The position numbers and the translations under genes are program-made. From positions 1 to 64,000 of the IMG/VR virus record IMGVR_UViG_3300034105_001195: a stretch of DNA of 64,000 nucleotides; one strand, given 5' to 3'. Every line of letters begins with the position of its first letter. Position 1 is the stretch's first letter. Positions 25,901 to 33,064 of this stretch are shown here, piece after piece. The notes below the pieces were generated by a model that was given only the letters and a program-made list of their open reading frames with translations, searched no databases and was not told the DNA's origin. The DNA comes from a virus.

Positions 25901-28181
25901 CCTTTAATACTTTAATTTCTGCTTCTGATTGCATTGCAATTGCCGCTGTCATTGCATGCCACTTTGCTGCTTCTTGTGCAACAACACCTGTTGATATTCC
26001 ATTTACAGATGTAACACCTGGAATCTTTGGAAGATCTTGATTCATATATGCTTGAGGGTTTTTACCAATTCTAACATTTACTGGAGACGCTCCTGGAACT
26101 GTTCCAAATATAGTTCCTGGCTGTTGTGTCTGAGCTGGAATCATATGAGACATATCTCTTGTGTATGCTTCGCCAACTAGTGGGTTATTCTTATCTACAA
26201 ATCTTTGCCCGCTTGGACTTCCAGCTGCAATTACTCCGCCTGCAAGTGTTGAGATTCCTGGCTGCACTGCAACCTTTGCAGAGTTAGCCTTTATCTCAAG
26301 AGTATCAAATGATGCGGCAAGAGTATTTATTGCATTTGTTAATACAATTGTTGCTTCTGTATCCGAGTAGAATGATGTAGCAAGACCTTTAGCTGCAGCA
26401 TCTGCTGCCATAATTTCTGGAGTAAGTAATTTAAATCCTTGTCCGCCTTTTACTAGCTGTCTTAGGTGAAATATTCCCTTGATGACATATCCAATAAAGT
26501 TGCCCATAACACCAGCCAACATAATAATTGGTCCAGATACTGCGGTTATTCCTCCTAGTACATTTAGGAATGTCTTTACTGGCTGTGGAAGCTTCTGGAA
26601 GAATTTAATAATTCCGTCTACTACTTCTAAAACCTTTGTACTAATTACTAAAAATTGGTTTCCAACTGCTGCAAGATCTGCTTGAACTGAAGCAAGAGCT
26701 CTCTTAAATTTACCAGATGCTGACTCTGTCAACATACCTAATTCTCGGGCTGAAATATTTGCAAGATCCGTTGCGCTTGACTTCATCAAATCCATTACCT
26801 GAAGCGTCTGGGATCCTTCTTTTCCTAAGTTTGCAAATAGAGCGGACATTCTTGCATACTGGAATTTACCGAATAGCTGCTCAATTGCTCTTGATTTGCT
26901 TAGTGGGTCTAAGTTGTCTAGGGCTGATTGAAGATCCATAATTGTCGCAGTTAGGTTGCCTGCGTTAGATGTTACAATCTGATCAATATCTATTCCAAAG
27001 CCATTAAACATTTCTTTAGCAACCTTTGTTGGGTTGATAAGAGAAGCCATTGCTGACTTAATTGCGTTAGCACCTTCTGATGCGTTTACTCCGCCTTCTT
27101 TCATTGCAGTTAAATACAATGCTAAATCTTTTACGTCTCCACCAAGAGACTTTACAACGGGACCTGCTTTAGGAATTGCTTCAACTAAATCTGCTAGGCT
27201 TGTTGAGGTTTGGTTTTCAACTGCGTTAAGGAAGTCAATAGACTGTGTAAGTTCTTCAGTGCTTGACTTAAATGCATTCTGAATAGCAAGAGTTGCCTTC
27301 ATGGCCTCTTGTCTATCTACTTCTCCAAGGATTGCAAGTCTAGAAGTTTCTTTTGTTGCTTCAAGTAGTGCTTGTCCCTGTTGTCCAGTTGCAGCTAGAT
27401 CTGCGGCAAGTCCGATTGTATCTTTATATGCAATACCGTATGCTCCCGCAATTTCTCTTGCTGTTTCTGAAACATCTTTTCTTACCTTTGCAAGCTCTAC
27501 TGCAGATACTGAAGATAGGCCACCGTAAACCTTTTGCAGTCTGACTAACTCTTGATCAGCTTCTCTAAAAGCTTTTTGTGCAGCCATACCAAATGCTGCT
27601 AGTGGTACGGTTAATCCTACTGTTAACTGACGACCTGCCCACTGAGTATTCTTACCCCAGTTAATAAGACTTGTTGCTCCATCATTCATCACCTTGTTCA
27701 TGATGGCAAGTTCTTGTCTTGCTATTGCTGTCTTATTCTTTACTTCATCTAGACCCTTTGCAACCATTACGTTATATTGCATTAAGCCCTGTGCGTTTTT
27801 ACCTACAGGTTGAATAATTGCTTGCTCAAGCATTACCTGCTGTTTTGCAAGGTCTCTAACTAGATTGCTAGTCCTCTTTGTATGCCCGCTCCATGTGTTG
27901 TAGTAGTCATTTAGCTTTAGTCTGCCTCTGTCTAAATTTTTGCCAAACTTTTCTACATCTGAAGTGAGGGATACGAAGTGTTGCGAGAACTGGCCTGTTG
28001 ATGTAAGCGTTGTTGCAAACGCCTTATTCATTACTGCAATTTGATTTGCAAGTTTAGCGTTAGTTCCCGCTGTAACTTCTTGTAACTTTAAGAGTTGGGC
28101 AGTAGTCGCAGCCAGTTGGGTTCTTAAGCCCGTAAAGTCTGCGTTGGCGGTAATATTGGTGGTGATTAAATTATCTGCCAT
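19971..28181 (-). CDS. Tape measure protein with long modular insert
   Basis: At 2736 residues this is by far the largest gene and sets tail length (~0.15 nm per helical residue). Residues 1-600 look like a normal tape measure: coiled coils, the conserved minor-tail core (WAGRQLTVGLTVPLAAFGMAA...), and a hydrophobic pair around LGGITAVSGPIIMLAGVMGNFIGYV. From about 930 to 1850 there is a chain of globular-looking modules separated by short glycine motifs (FARGGIVPG, YATGGQVPV, NMGGQVPG, NIGGMIGN, EMGGPVNAG). One module, about 1340-1590, resembles a kinase fold. Coiled coils return to about 2400, and the C-terminus ends with another VGDRGPEMAFGGM-type motif. No SD sequence is close to the ATG; TAACAT-N6-ATG precedes it. 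Confidence 0.92.
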   Translation of the reverse strand: MADNLITTNITANADFTGLRTQLAATTAQLLKLQEVTAGTNAKLANQIAVMNKAFATTLTSTGQFSQHFVSLTSDVEKFGKNLDRGRLKLNDYYNTWSGHTKRTSNLVRDLAKQQVMLEQAIIQPVGKNAQGLMQYNVMVAKGLDEVKNKTAIARQELAIMNKVMNDGATSLINWGKNTQWAGRQLTVGLTVPLAAFGMAAQKAFREADQELVRLQKVYGGLSSVSAVELAKVRKDVSETAREIAGAYGIAYKDTIGLAADLAATGQQGQALLEATKETSRLAILGEVDRQEAMKATLAIQNAFKSSTEELTQSIDFLNAVENQTSTSLADLVEAIPKAGPVVKSLGGDVKDLALYLTAMKEGGVNASEGANAIKSAMASLINPTKVAKEMFNGFGIDIDQIVTSNAGNLTATIMDLQSALDNLDPLSKSRAIEQLFGKFQYARMSALFANLGKEGSQTLQVMDLMKSSATDLANISARELGMLTESASGKFKRALASVQADLAAVGNQFLVISTKVLEVVDGIIKFFQKLPQPVKTFLNVLGGITAVSGPIIMLAGVMGNFIGYVIKGIFHLRQLVKGGQGFKLLTPEIMAADAAAKGLATSFYSDTEATIVLTNAINTLAASFDTLEIKANSAKVAVQPGISTLAGGVIAAGSPSGQRFVDKNNPLVGEAYTRDMSHMIPAQTQQPGTIFGTVPGASPVNVRIGKNPQAYMNQDLPKIPGVTSVNGISTGVVAQEAAKWHAMTAAIAMQSEAEIKVLKAEVMATGTITSGLADSYQALLPQFSEITQLAALETEAIVKQLQASKITVDQARAKVIQLNATVEAMLAETTAATATAMGRTANLTTVPFTSQPVVDPASGKSNMKEMFHKGSTKTLVDRIARALGGVRTSGAGYNIQTTKPKFARGGIVPGTGNTDTYHTTAEPGAFVINKKSTEQNMSTVKSLLGGTPRYATGGQVPVVLTPGEAVIPASIAQKNMPLMYSLNGGPGNTSGMGRYEGGGIRRQAENNIRGASAYVSRLSIPKNFLEDTQVRHVMHDAAILNGLGMSEVESVRTAKRLYDEARQYAYDPKTDTIDDERMREIKEKQTRELDKKIGGGLLKPPVKTSSGINIKASNRHHAIHPSPSLINTLTKMGFANAGEVKRLQMELFGKSIWNEKSRRWEPNIHAYATEHIQKAGQYGYSATGNFGQAMAGNKEQNLWTSTFANLTKNHENPFEDRLPQTETEKRKAIDTIGKVLGLGTGPGTEERIIKAPLRLKHNFGITKVFMDFLKAKKPGRRLNMGGQVPGQFAQKLFRGGKAMFLGMPRTIKQVEAQRAAKAAMEKANQAVKDSRFSKTPVTDYDGLLEPTSGRSFPVAGIGGVYSKGGDKVFVKPVLDEKAALAELRATEIARDVHGLQTPNQRVVVMKDPTDPTGARRILALESKYNPAIANQDGKFTSDQYFRQLVASALRGDKDLGRGNLSGNILADVGPAGVFATASGPREYSATMPSFKHQAMVNLLGVKGSNTKKFFAESTASIPKGMTADQYNDRMLQEINEALPKLKQTISRFDLNSEEKVVYNAMIQRLSDARRQTYGDLHGVHSSLKMSPEKTMTPAAIAKMIAADELKRRQKGHSVSLSDNAFKTPENGFNIGGMIGNVLKGKAMHRIGAGFGPTGAPKPSMYESAPWGVNSLSIKMAETLFASTGLRKNTQKLFYDKFAAALAKEKPYGYVKDAQGSLKNALEPDVLDSVIRSAASDLIGDRAVLSQLSPIDKDILRKKFLNWESKKDTPLTDSLKQVIFGLEKREMGGPVNAGQPYVVGEKGPEVFVPRNAGGIIPNRSTMAQGYNIGGMIGPLIAAFAAQMLGGKIGGMGGTALSTLGGIIPFMMMGGGGKQRPEGFTYSGAVSDRKTGPVTSRMGGLGNTLAQSLPGAGKAALQADKLAASGSKLAPMLGRVALMATRANLVVAGLSTTIALGIKRMRDHNEHLRIGATRYGLTAEAAQKAGLKFTDYNSKLADTVKNIEAIRERNQMLFESMQDAGLPISMTIEEYKKLKKEVKETYTDQIKLINQSKESELPQVAIDIKTALMAAGMSADEASKKIFAMFKLSDQAEKAGAFTVGNRAFKNIRTGQDAAESAINNYVSASANNGREGAKAVNTGLMAIQAGIIDEIEKSKKAAKADKSGNTKVLTEYQAQEAMLKKLNKLESSKAVLTAGTRAEMIKQNPELRKIINPMDTVVSLFEKMSLGAKGFTGDLSQLGAEAVRNLSMVADSVAASVASANKEGLLKENYKALKKLTDQRDVLEKAAKGQSAQKQIDTKNELKRLQSQIDANNKLADARLKALDAAKQEGDLGREIAKKQAEYDAAIATGNTAGAQQASLDMEGLQSTLQYNSQKKAIEDANKLANAPLEAKIKAINAGQEKMSDNAALAAENLGALNKKIATQTQQINDVNQAMTTLRINAYALGMTLEEYAKTPEGQAASAGVVGTVNTARPETIVTPKLQLKRSPRVNNPSVTDQAAGFMGGVEGAITKGLASKGITVDAMTGDININGKKMDMSPSKATAKISSVPTTLGATAGAYAGATIVHPSTLIAAGATQTTNTKNGRPSSTWIGVEFLDKNGKKWKVTGDGSPAGLNVQAVKAGYGTMKLNPKVPTIVGDRGPEMAFGGMVIPNMAKLPFASPRYDVGQAAKMFEPMSDSRGGGNVINLTQNIYPSEGMNTDAFVRQVVSMTKQAIGQDTKLNAKMKGNPMNVSIKT

Positions 28182-28190
28182 ATGTATATG

Positions 28191-28855
28191 TTACTCTATA
28201 GAGTATCCTAATCCTGCTCCAATGCCGAATCCAGCTTCGCTGGCAAATGCTCCTTGTAGTCCAACAATATCATCTGCTGATGCGTTGATTCCAAGTGCTT
28301 TTCTTCTAACATCTTCGAAAGACGACTCCTCCTTATTTTGGTTACTGCTTTCATTTAACTCAACACCTTGAATCGAAGCTAAGAACTTTCTTTTCTCTGA
28401 TTCCGTTTTTTGCATTGACTTAAAAGTCTGGACCATCTCTGGCATTGAAAGATTATCTTCTAGTTCTTCGTAATTTTTCCAATTACCTAAAAGAAATACT
28501 TCCCCTTCTAAAGCGGCTAGATCTAGTTCTGACCAGCCAGTACTGCTGCCGCTAGTAGGTTTGGGTCGTCCATCTTAATTCCTCCGCAGATCTCAAGAAT
28601 GCGGTTGATTGTTGGAACGTCAAGTGTATCTTCAAATGCGTCTTTATCCTTTACGAGCTCAGGCAATTGCTTTTCTAGGGCTACTGCACATGCTTCGATA
28701 AGAATCGTGAGTGTTTCGTCTTCTGATGTTACTTCTTGTGTCTTCTGAATGACTTTCATAAACTTGCGAAGCTCTTTAATTGTTAAAGGCTTAAGTTTAA
28801 CTGTTGCGCCATTTTGTAGCTGAATTTCTTCAACATCGTATACTGTTGTTGCCAT
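28191..28855 (-). CDS. Tail assembly chaperone, -1 frameshift fusion (gpGT-like)
   Basis: Two overlapping frames between tail tube and tape measure can be joined by a -1 slip at CCCAAAC. The first 98 residues come from the upstream chaperone; after the slip the frame reads PKPTSGSSTGWSELDL and continues to SIE, giving about 221 residues. Lambda gpG/gpGT and most siphoviruses make the same pair: the fusion recruits the tape measure, the short form coats it. The downstream frame has no good start of its own before M at 28445, supporting translation by frameshift only. Confidence 0.8.
28523..28855 (-). CDS. Tail assembly chaperone, short form (gpG-like)
   Basis: A 110-residue acidic helical protein: MATTVYDVEEIQLQNGATVKLKPLTIKELRKF..., ending AAAVLAGQN. 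The LKPLTIKELRKFMK segment is typical of tail assembly chaperones. Zero-frame reading stops 36 bases after the slippery site. GGAGGATTAA precedes the ATG. It has its own promoter after the tail-tube terminator, so chaperone and tape measure levels can be set apart from those of the tube protein. Confidence 0.85.
   Translation of the reverse strand: MATTVYDVEEIQLQNGATVKLKPLTIKELRKFMKVIQKTQEVTSEDETLTILIEACAVALEKQLPELVKDKDAFEDTLDVPTINRILEICGGIKMDDPNLLAAAVLAGQN
28559..28565 (-). promoter_or_regulatory. Programmed -1 ribosomal frameshift site CCCAAAC
   Basis: The heptamer C-CCA-AAC (X-XXY-YYZ in the zero frame) lies 12 codons before the end of the short chaperone. After a one-base slip the tRNAs re-pair on CCC-AAA and the downstream frame stays open for 123 codons. 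No convincing stimulatory pseudoknot was identified by eye. Confidence 0.75.
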
Positions 28856-28883
28856 TTAATCCTCCTCGGATCTAGTCTTAATT

Positions 28884-28912
28884 ATTGTATCATATTGACA
28901 ATATAAGGGCAA
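28884..28912 (-). promoter_or_regulatory. Promoter for chaperone/tape-measure genes
   Basis: TTGCCC, 17 bases, then TGA-TACAAT (extended -10) on the minus strand, immediately after the tail-tube terminator. Predicted start near 28877, about 20 bases before the chaperone ATG at 28855. Confidence 0.55.
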
Positions 28913-28913
28913 T

Positions 28914-28945
28914 AAAAAACCCCCCAATTGCTTGAGGGGAATTTT
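28914..28945 (-). terminator. Rho-independent terminator after tail tube gene
   Basis: Minus strand: AAAATTCCCC...GGGGGGTTTTTT forms a hairpin with C-G core, two G-U pairs and a small inner CAA-GCAA-TTG stem, ending in six T. It follows the tail tube gene by about 20 bases, as expected for a highly expressed virion protein. Confidence 0.75.
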
Positions 28946-28964
28946 ATTAATTAATTAATATTAA

Positions 28965-29729
28965 TTATAGCCAGGTGCGGTCTACGATTGTACCGTATTC
29001 TGCGCCTGCGTCTGCTGATGCTCCTGATGGAAGCAAACGGAATGTTACTGGGAATGTTGATGCTGCGTTACGAGCCAAAGAGAACTGTGACTGTTGTACA
29101 GAAAGAACACGACGTGCATAATATACACGCTCAGTCTTTGATGATTCTGCAGTTGTTGGAGCCTGTCCAATTGCAACTAGCTGACGCTCAACTGGAGCTT
29201 CTCCTAGTGCACCTGCTGCAAGACCTAGCTTCTTACCGTTTTCAGTAAGAGTTGCTGCTGATTGTCCAAATACGGCAAGAACGTTCTCAAGAGTTCCTTC
29301 TGCCATTTCTGTTGCAATCATAACTTCCATTGTCTCCTTGAACAGCTTAGCTGTATCAAGAAGCTGATCTACTGTTACTGAACCGTATGATGGGTTGTAA
29401 GTAATTTGAAGACCGTTGTTTGTGAATCCGACGTTACGGTAAGCAGCTCCTGAGTTTGCAAGAGTTGCTGGTGCAACTGCTGAACCTGTGGTTGCATCTA
29501 CTGCGTTAAGAGTTGTTGTGTATGACTCTCCTGCAACGTATGGTCCTGGTGTAGCTGATGTTCCATTCTTAAATGCTGGGACTGTCTTATTGCGTCCAGC
29601 AGCGCCTGTGATAGCTGTTCCTGGAACCATGTTTTCTACGTAACCTGATGTAGTAGAATCTTCTACTGACAAAAATAGTGGTGACGCACCAACAAGAATG
29701 TTTCTAGCATTACCTGTGTTTTGTGCCAT
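28965..29729 (-). CDS. Major tail tube protein
   Basis: A 254-residue protein, MAQNTGNARNILVGASPLFLS..., with alternating beta strands, a long insertion rich in Gly/Thr/Ala, and a conserved VDQLLDTAKLFKETMEVMIATEMAEGT helix typical of long-tailed phage tube subunits. Strong GGAGGT before the ATG, a promoter-like region upstream and a terminator downstream mark it as a very highly expressed gene. It lies directly before the chaperone pair and tape measure, the canonical order. Confidence 0.82.
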   Translation of the reverse strand: MAQNTGNARNILVGASPLFLSVEDSTTSGYVENMVPGTAITGAAGRNKTVPAFKNGTSATPGPYVAGESYTTTLNAVDATTGSAVAPATLANSGAAYRNVGFTNNGLQITYNPSYGSVTVDQLLDTAKLFKETMEVMIATEMAEGTLENVLAVFGQSAATLTENGKKLGLAAGALGEAPVERQLVAIGQAPTTAESSKTERVYYARRVLSVQQSQFSLARNAASTFPVTFRLLPSGASADAGAEYGTIVDRTWL

Positions 29730-29753
29730 GTTGTATAACCTCCATTAAATAAA

Positions 29754-29782
29754 TATATATATATTGACTTACTTTAAATCAA
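29754..29782 (-). promoter_or_regulatory. Possible promoter for tail tube gene
   Basis: TTGATT followed at 17-19 bases by a TATATATATATT tract that contains several near -10 hexamers, then GGAGGT and the tail-tube ATG. The AT repeat makes the exact -10 uncertain. Confidence 0.35.
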
Positions 29783-29832
29783 GCTGGCTAGGCTCATTTC
29801 CTCTTATGTCCAATTTTACTGGATTAAGCCTT

Positions 29833-29860
29833 TAAAAGCAACTAGGCAAATCGGCCTAGT
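29833..29860 (-). terminator. Weak hairpin terminator after neck gene
   Basis: Minus strand ACTAGGC-N6-GCCTAGT (perfect 7-bp stem) that includes the stop codon of the preceding gene, followed by TGCTTTTA. The T tract is interrupted, so termination is likely partial. Confidence 0.45.
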
Positions 29861-30351
29861 CTATCGGTGACTCTAGAGTATTTGACCTCTAGTATTACGT
29901 CTGCTGACAGGAACCCCTGAAGTTCTTGAGATGGCTCAATTGGAGAGGTCTCTGTAATATGAATGCTGTGGAAAATTAATTTATTAGAAGTCTTTGAGGC
30001 ATTGACATCCTTTGCAGATTCGTCCATTCTTCTGAAAAGGTCTGTCATGAGGTTTCTCATCTCGTAGATTTCTGTTACATCTGTTGAATAGATGGTGAAC
30101 AAAACCTTCTCACAGCATATTAGCCAGTTCTCCTCATAGGATAAACCGATTTTGTCATATACGATGTGCTTCTTGCCGTTTAGGAATTGATCCATTTCTG
30201 GCAATTGCTGGACTGGAACAATAGGGATTATCTCTGTTCCAAGGTTGTCCGAGTAATAATCGTTCTGATTAAACATTCCCGTCAACTTTAATTGTGTCCA
30301 TAGGAACTTGCGAAGCTCGAACATTGCGTCTATCTTATAATCTACTGTCAT
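29842..30351 (-). CDS. Tail terminator / tail completion protein
   Basis: A 169-residue protein starting MTVDYKIDAMFELRKFLWTQL, with a mixed alpha/beta pattern (ENWLICCEKVLFTIYSTDVTEIYEMRNLMTDLF; FLSADVILEVKYSRVTDRLGRF) like the minor proteins that cap the proximal end of the tail tube. It is directly upstream of the tail tube gene and overlaps the previous gene by ATGA. Call rests on position and fold pattern. Confidence 0.65.
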   Translation of the reverse strand: MTVDYKIDAMFELRKFLWTQLKLTGMFNQNDYYSDNLGTEIIPIVPVQQLPEMDQFLNGKKHIVYDKIGLSYEENWLICCEKVLFTIYSTDVTEIYEMRNLMTDLFRRMDESAKDVNASKTSNKLIFHSIHITETSPIEPSQELQGFLSADVILEVKYSRVTDRLGRFA

Positions 30352-31136
30352 AGTGAGCCTCCAAATGATGAACTTAATGCTGCGTCCGCCTGCATTCTTA
30401 TTTTACCAGCACTGAAGCTATACTGCACCTTTTTAATATTAATTGGGACATCTAGGGCTTTAGCGATCTTAGCATTAAAGATTCTTTGGAATCCAGATGA
30501 ACGTATTGAAGAGTTTACTAGTTGCCCGCCAAAAAATCTACCATATGTAAGAGCAAACTGATTTGTTGCCGCCCTGCCTCCAGGCCTCTTGACGGTCACA
30601 GAGGTTCCTTTAGGCATAAAGACTGTTGCACCATCTAATTCAAATACTAAGCGCTCTGCTGACTTTGGGCGAATTACTACGGGCATTCCCTCTTCCATCA
30701 CGGTAGCCTTATTACTAAATACATATTTTCTTTTTTGCTTTTTGTTCTTAGAAGGAACTGCTGATTTAGATAATTTAAAGTCACGACCTATTCTAAATGA
30801 AAGTCCACCTGTGTCTATTAAGTATAAATCAAATAATCTAAATGAGGGATTACCTGTCTTATTCCACTCATATACGTGGTGAAGGCTTTTAGGCTTTGTT
30901 CTTGCCTGAGCATCTACATACTGACCGAAGTCTTTTTCTATTTGATTAAATATGGTTGTTTTAAATAAGTTTTTAAATTCGGCATTTGATGTCAGCTTAG
31001 AAAGGACTGCAGCTTCATAGTATAGGAATGCTGATATCTGGGCTACTGTGCTGTCTTTGATTACTCCTGGAACTGATCCAGCCATCAATCTTTCTAGACC
31101 GCTAGATGCTTGCAGTAATGCTACGCTACTGTCCAA
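30348..31136 (-). CDS. Neck / head-tail protein (HK97 gp10-like position)
   Basis: A 262-residue basic protein with TTG start (ATG only at residue 19). Helical N-terminus (VAQISAFLYYEAAVLSKL) and beta-rich basic middle (GMPVVIRPKSAERLVFELDGATVFMPKGTSVTVKRPGG). It fits the neck protein encoded between the head-closure and tail-terminator genes in many siphoviruses. Overlap of 11 bases with the preceding gene. Family not identified with certainty. Confidence 0.6.
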   Translation of the reverse strand: MDSSVALLQASSGLERLMAGSVPGVIKDSTVAQISAFLYYEAAVLSKLTSNAEFKNLFKTTIFNQIEKDFGQYVDAQARTKPKSLHHVYEWNKTGNPSFRLFDLYLIDTGGLSFRIGRDFKLSKSAVPSKNKKQKRKYVFSNKATVMEEGMPVVIRPKSAERLVFELDGATVFMPKGTSVTVKRPGGRAATNQFALTYGRFFGGQLVNSSIRSSGFQRIFNAKIAKALDVPINIKKVQYSFSAGKIRMQADAALSSSFGGSL

Positions 31137-31554
31137 TTACCTGACTCTCCGATCTTTTTATAGTGGCGTTATATCCAACAATTCCACCTAGTGGTTCTGT
31201 CATTGGAACAACACCCATTACTTCAAATACTGTCGGAGTGTTATTTGGAAAGTTAATTTCTTCCCATATTACGGTGCCATCTAGATTTCTGATGTTTGTA
31301 ATCTTTTCTCTAAAGGTAACCTTTGTTGCAGTTCTTACTTGTAATACCTGATCATTTAAATACTTATTAGAAAAGACTTGCTTGTCTCCAGCCGTTCTTG
31401 AAGATGAGTTGCTTACTGTACCTTTAGCACTGCATGGTACAGTTCTAGTAAATTGCCACTCTTTTTTTAATGCGCCAGTTGACTCGTCTTGTGTATCGAA
31501 TTGCTTATAGACATCCATAAGCATAGGAAAGACTGAATCAATAATGGCATACAT
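31126..31554 (-). CDS. Head closure (stopper) protein
   Basis: A 142-residue beta-rich protein, MYAIIDSVFPMLMDVYKQFDTQDESTGAL..., with a small-barrel strand pattern and the PTVFEVMGVVPMTEPLGGIVGYNATIKRSE tail common to head-closure proteins. It follows the connector gene with a TAATG overlap and precedes the neck protein, which is the canonical order. Confidence 0.6.
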   Translation of the reverse strand: MYAIIDSVFPMLMDVYKQFDTQDESTGALKKEWQFTRTVPCSAKGTVSNSSSRTAGDKQVFSNKYLNDQVLQVRTATKVTFREKITNIRNLDGTVIWEEINFPNNTPTVFEVMGVVPMTEPLGGIVGYNATIKRSESQVIGQ

Positions 31555-32540
31555 TAGATCAGAACCATTTGAGTGATAACATACGGATTAAGAAGCTGGT
31601 CTACATATAGATTGCCAGTTCCCTTTGATGCCGATGCATTATACTCAAAGCTCCAGTCAAATGTCTTGATTGATTTGATGTACTTATTTCTCCAGACCTT
31701 GTCCTTTGAGAAGTAATCTTTCATCAGTTCAACTGTAGCAAGCTGGACCTTATCTGGAACAGATTCCCATCCAAATTGTCCTACGATCTTGTACTTAATA
31801 TTTTTAGAAAATACACCGTTAAATGTATCATTAATTGATGGCGGAACTAAGCCATTTGCAACATATACCGTATTATCCAATAGGTTAGTTCTGTTTACTC
31901 TTACTCCGAATCCAGTCTCTGAAACAATTGGATCGTACAACCAATTATTGACTTTAGGAGTAGAAAGATTGTCCACTAGCAAGATATCATTAGAGTAAAT
32001 CTTATATATCTTGTTTAGTTTAGCTGGAAGAGGAAGTGTGTCTGAATCATCTCCATAGATTGATTCTTCTCCTGAGTATAGATAAAAGTCTTGATTTGTA
32101 AAATCTTCTACTATCTTTCTTGCATATCTTTCTGCTGCCTGTAGATCTCCGTATGTCTTATAATTTGGATCGCTTGGGTCTGCCCCAAAGTTCAAATCAT
32201 CTATCTGTTCATTGATATTGATATAGGGAGATACTACATTAGCATATGTGGTATGTGTTCCTACTGCCCCGCCTGAAACTGTATACTGCCATACAATCTT
32301 AAAGTTTCTAGGATATGACGAATACGAAAATGGCAACACTATTTGATAGGTACCAATATCTGTCTCTACCGCCGTTGCATTAATCGTTGACAATATAGTT
32401 GTCGGTAGTATGACATTGGTTGGATCTTTTGTTACGTCATAAATCTTTGCTGTTACAACGCTAGAAGGTGTTATTAGTTCACCCTCCCAATAGATCTTTG
32501 TTCTAATTGGTGAGTTGCTATTTACGTATATCTCTGCCAT
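31554..32540 (-). CDS. Head-tail connector (adaptor) with N-terminal Ig-like domain
   Basis: A 328-residue protein in two parts. Residues 1-105 are an Ig-like beta-sandwich (PIRTKIYWEGELITPSS...TYQIVLPFSYSSYPRNFKIVWQYTV). Residues 115-328 match the gp6/gp15-type connector layout: helices TYGDLQAAERYARKIVEDFTNQ and VPDKVQLATVELMKDYFSKDKVW around a loop. The adaptor binds under the portal. The Ig-like extension is unusual for this protein and could be displayed at the neck. Confidence 0.7.
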   Translation of the reverse strand: MAEIYVNSNSPIRTKIYWEGELITPSSVVTAKIYDVTKDPTNVILPTTILSTINATAVETDIGTYQIVLPFSYSSYPRNFKIVWQYTVSGGAVGTHTTYANVVSPYININEQIDDLNFGADPSDPNYKTYGDLQAAERYARKIVEDFTNQDFYLYSGEESIYGDDSDTLPLPAKLNKIYKIYSNDILLVDNLSTPKVNNWLYDPIVSETGFGVRVNRTNLLDNTVYVANGLVPPSINDTFNGVFSKNIKYKIVGQFGWESVPDKVQLATVELMKDYFSKDKVWRNKYIKSIKTFDWSFEYNASASKGTGNLYVDQLLNPYVITQMVLI

Positions 32541-32554
32541 GTTATAGGCTTAGA

Positions 32555-32962
32555 TTAGTTGTAATACTCCTGAACTTCTTTTGGAGTTGCTAATCTGAAG
32601 CCCTCCTCCTTATCAAAAATTTCTTGAGCATTGTCTTCTGTCATTGCAATAAACGGGTGCTCTCTTGTAAATGTAAATCCATTAATATCATACCTGAAGT
32701 TTTCTCTAGTCATTCTAACTAGCACTGTGTCTTCTGGCTGAGCATTTGGATCAAATCTTGGAAGAATCTCTTCTGCGTTCTCGCTGAATTCATCTGTCGA
32801 ATCTTCGATGTCCTTAATAGTCTTTTGATAAACAGACCATGTGACTCCCTCTTCTGCAAGGGCGGCAACGATATCTGCCTTACTCTTAATACCATCAGTA
32901 TCAACTGCAAAGTCCTCTGCAATTTTTCTGAGTTCTGCTACTTTCAATGTCTCGAATGACAT
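32555..32962 (-). CDS. SAP/HeH-domain protein downstream of major capsid gene
   Basis: A 135-residue acidic protein. Residues 4-39 (LKVAELRKIAEDFAVDTDGIKSKADIVAALAEEG) form a SAP/HeH helix-extended-helix motif, which binds nucleic acid or protein. The C-terminal half (EDTVLVRMTRENFRYDINGFTFTREHPF) is beta-rich, like small proteins found after capsid genes. It has its own promoter right after the capsid terminator. Possibly a head-decoration or packaging accessory protein. Confidence 0.7.
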   Translation of the reverse strand: MSFETLKVAELRKIAEDFAVDTDGIKSKADIVAALAEEGVTWSVYQKTIKDIEDSTDEFSENAEEILPRFDPNAQPEDTVLVRMTRENFRYDINGFTFTREHPFIAMTEDNAQEIFDKEEGFRLATPKEVQEYYN

Positions 32963-32987
32963 ATTATCTCCTTTGTTAGGTTATTCA

Positions 32988-33016
32988 ATTATAGCATTGA
33001 TAAATTAAAATGAAAA
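32988..33016 (-). promoter_or_regulatory. Promoter overlapping capsid terminator
   Basis: TTTTCA, 17 bases, then TGC-TATAAT (perfect extended -10). The -35 lies inside the T tract of the capsid terminator, so termination and re-initiation share DNA. Drives the connector and neck genes. Confidence 0.6.
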
Positions 33017-33038
33017 GCCCCCAAAATTAATTGGGGGC
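33013..33038 (-). terminator. Rho-independent terminator after major capsid gene
   Basis: Minus strand GCCCCCAA-N6-TTGGGGGC (8-bp perfect stem) followed by TTTTCATTTT, 27 bases after the capsid stop codon. Confidence 0.85.
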
Positions 33039-33064
33039 CTTTCGAGGGTTTTATCTTAAATTAA

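Noticed and set aside
28191-28445. Separate 84-residue gene downstream of the tail chaperone
   Set aside because: No ribosome site, and the frame is open upstream to the CCCAAAC slip site; better read as the second part of the frameshift fusion.
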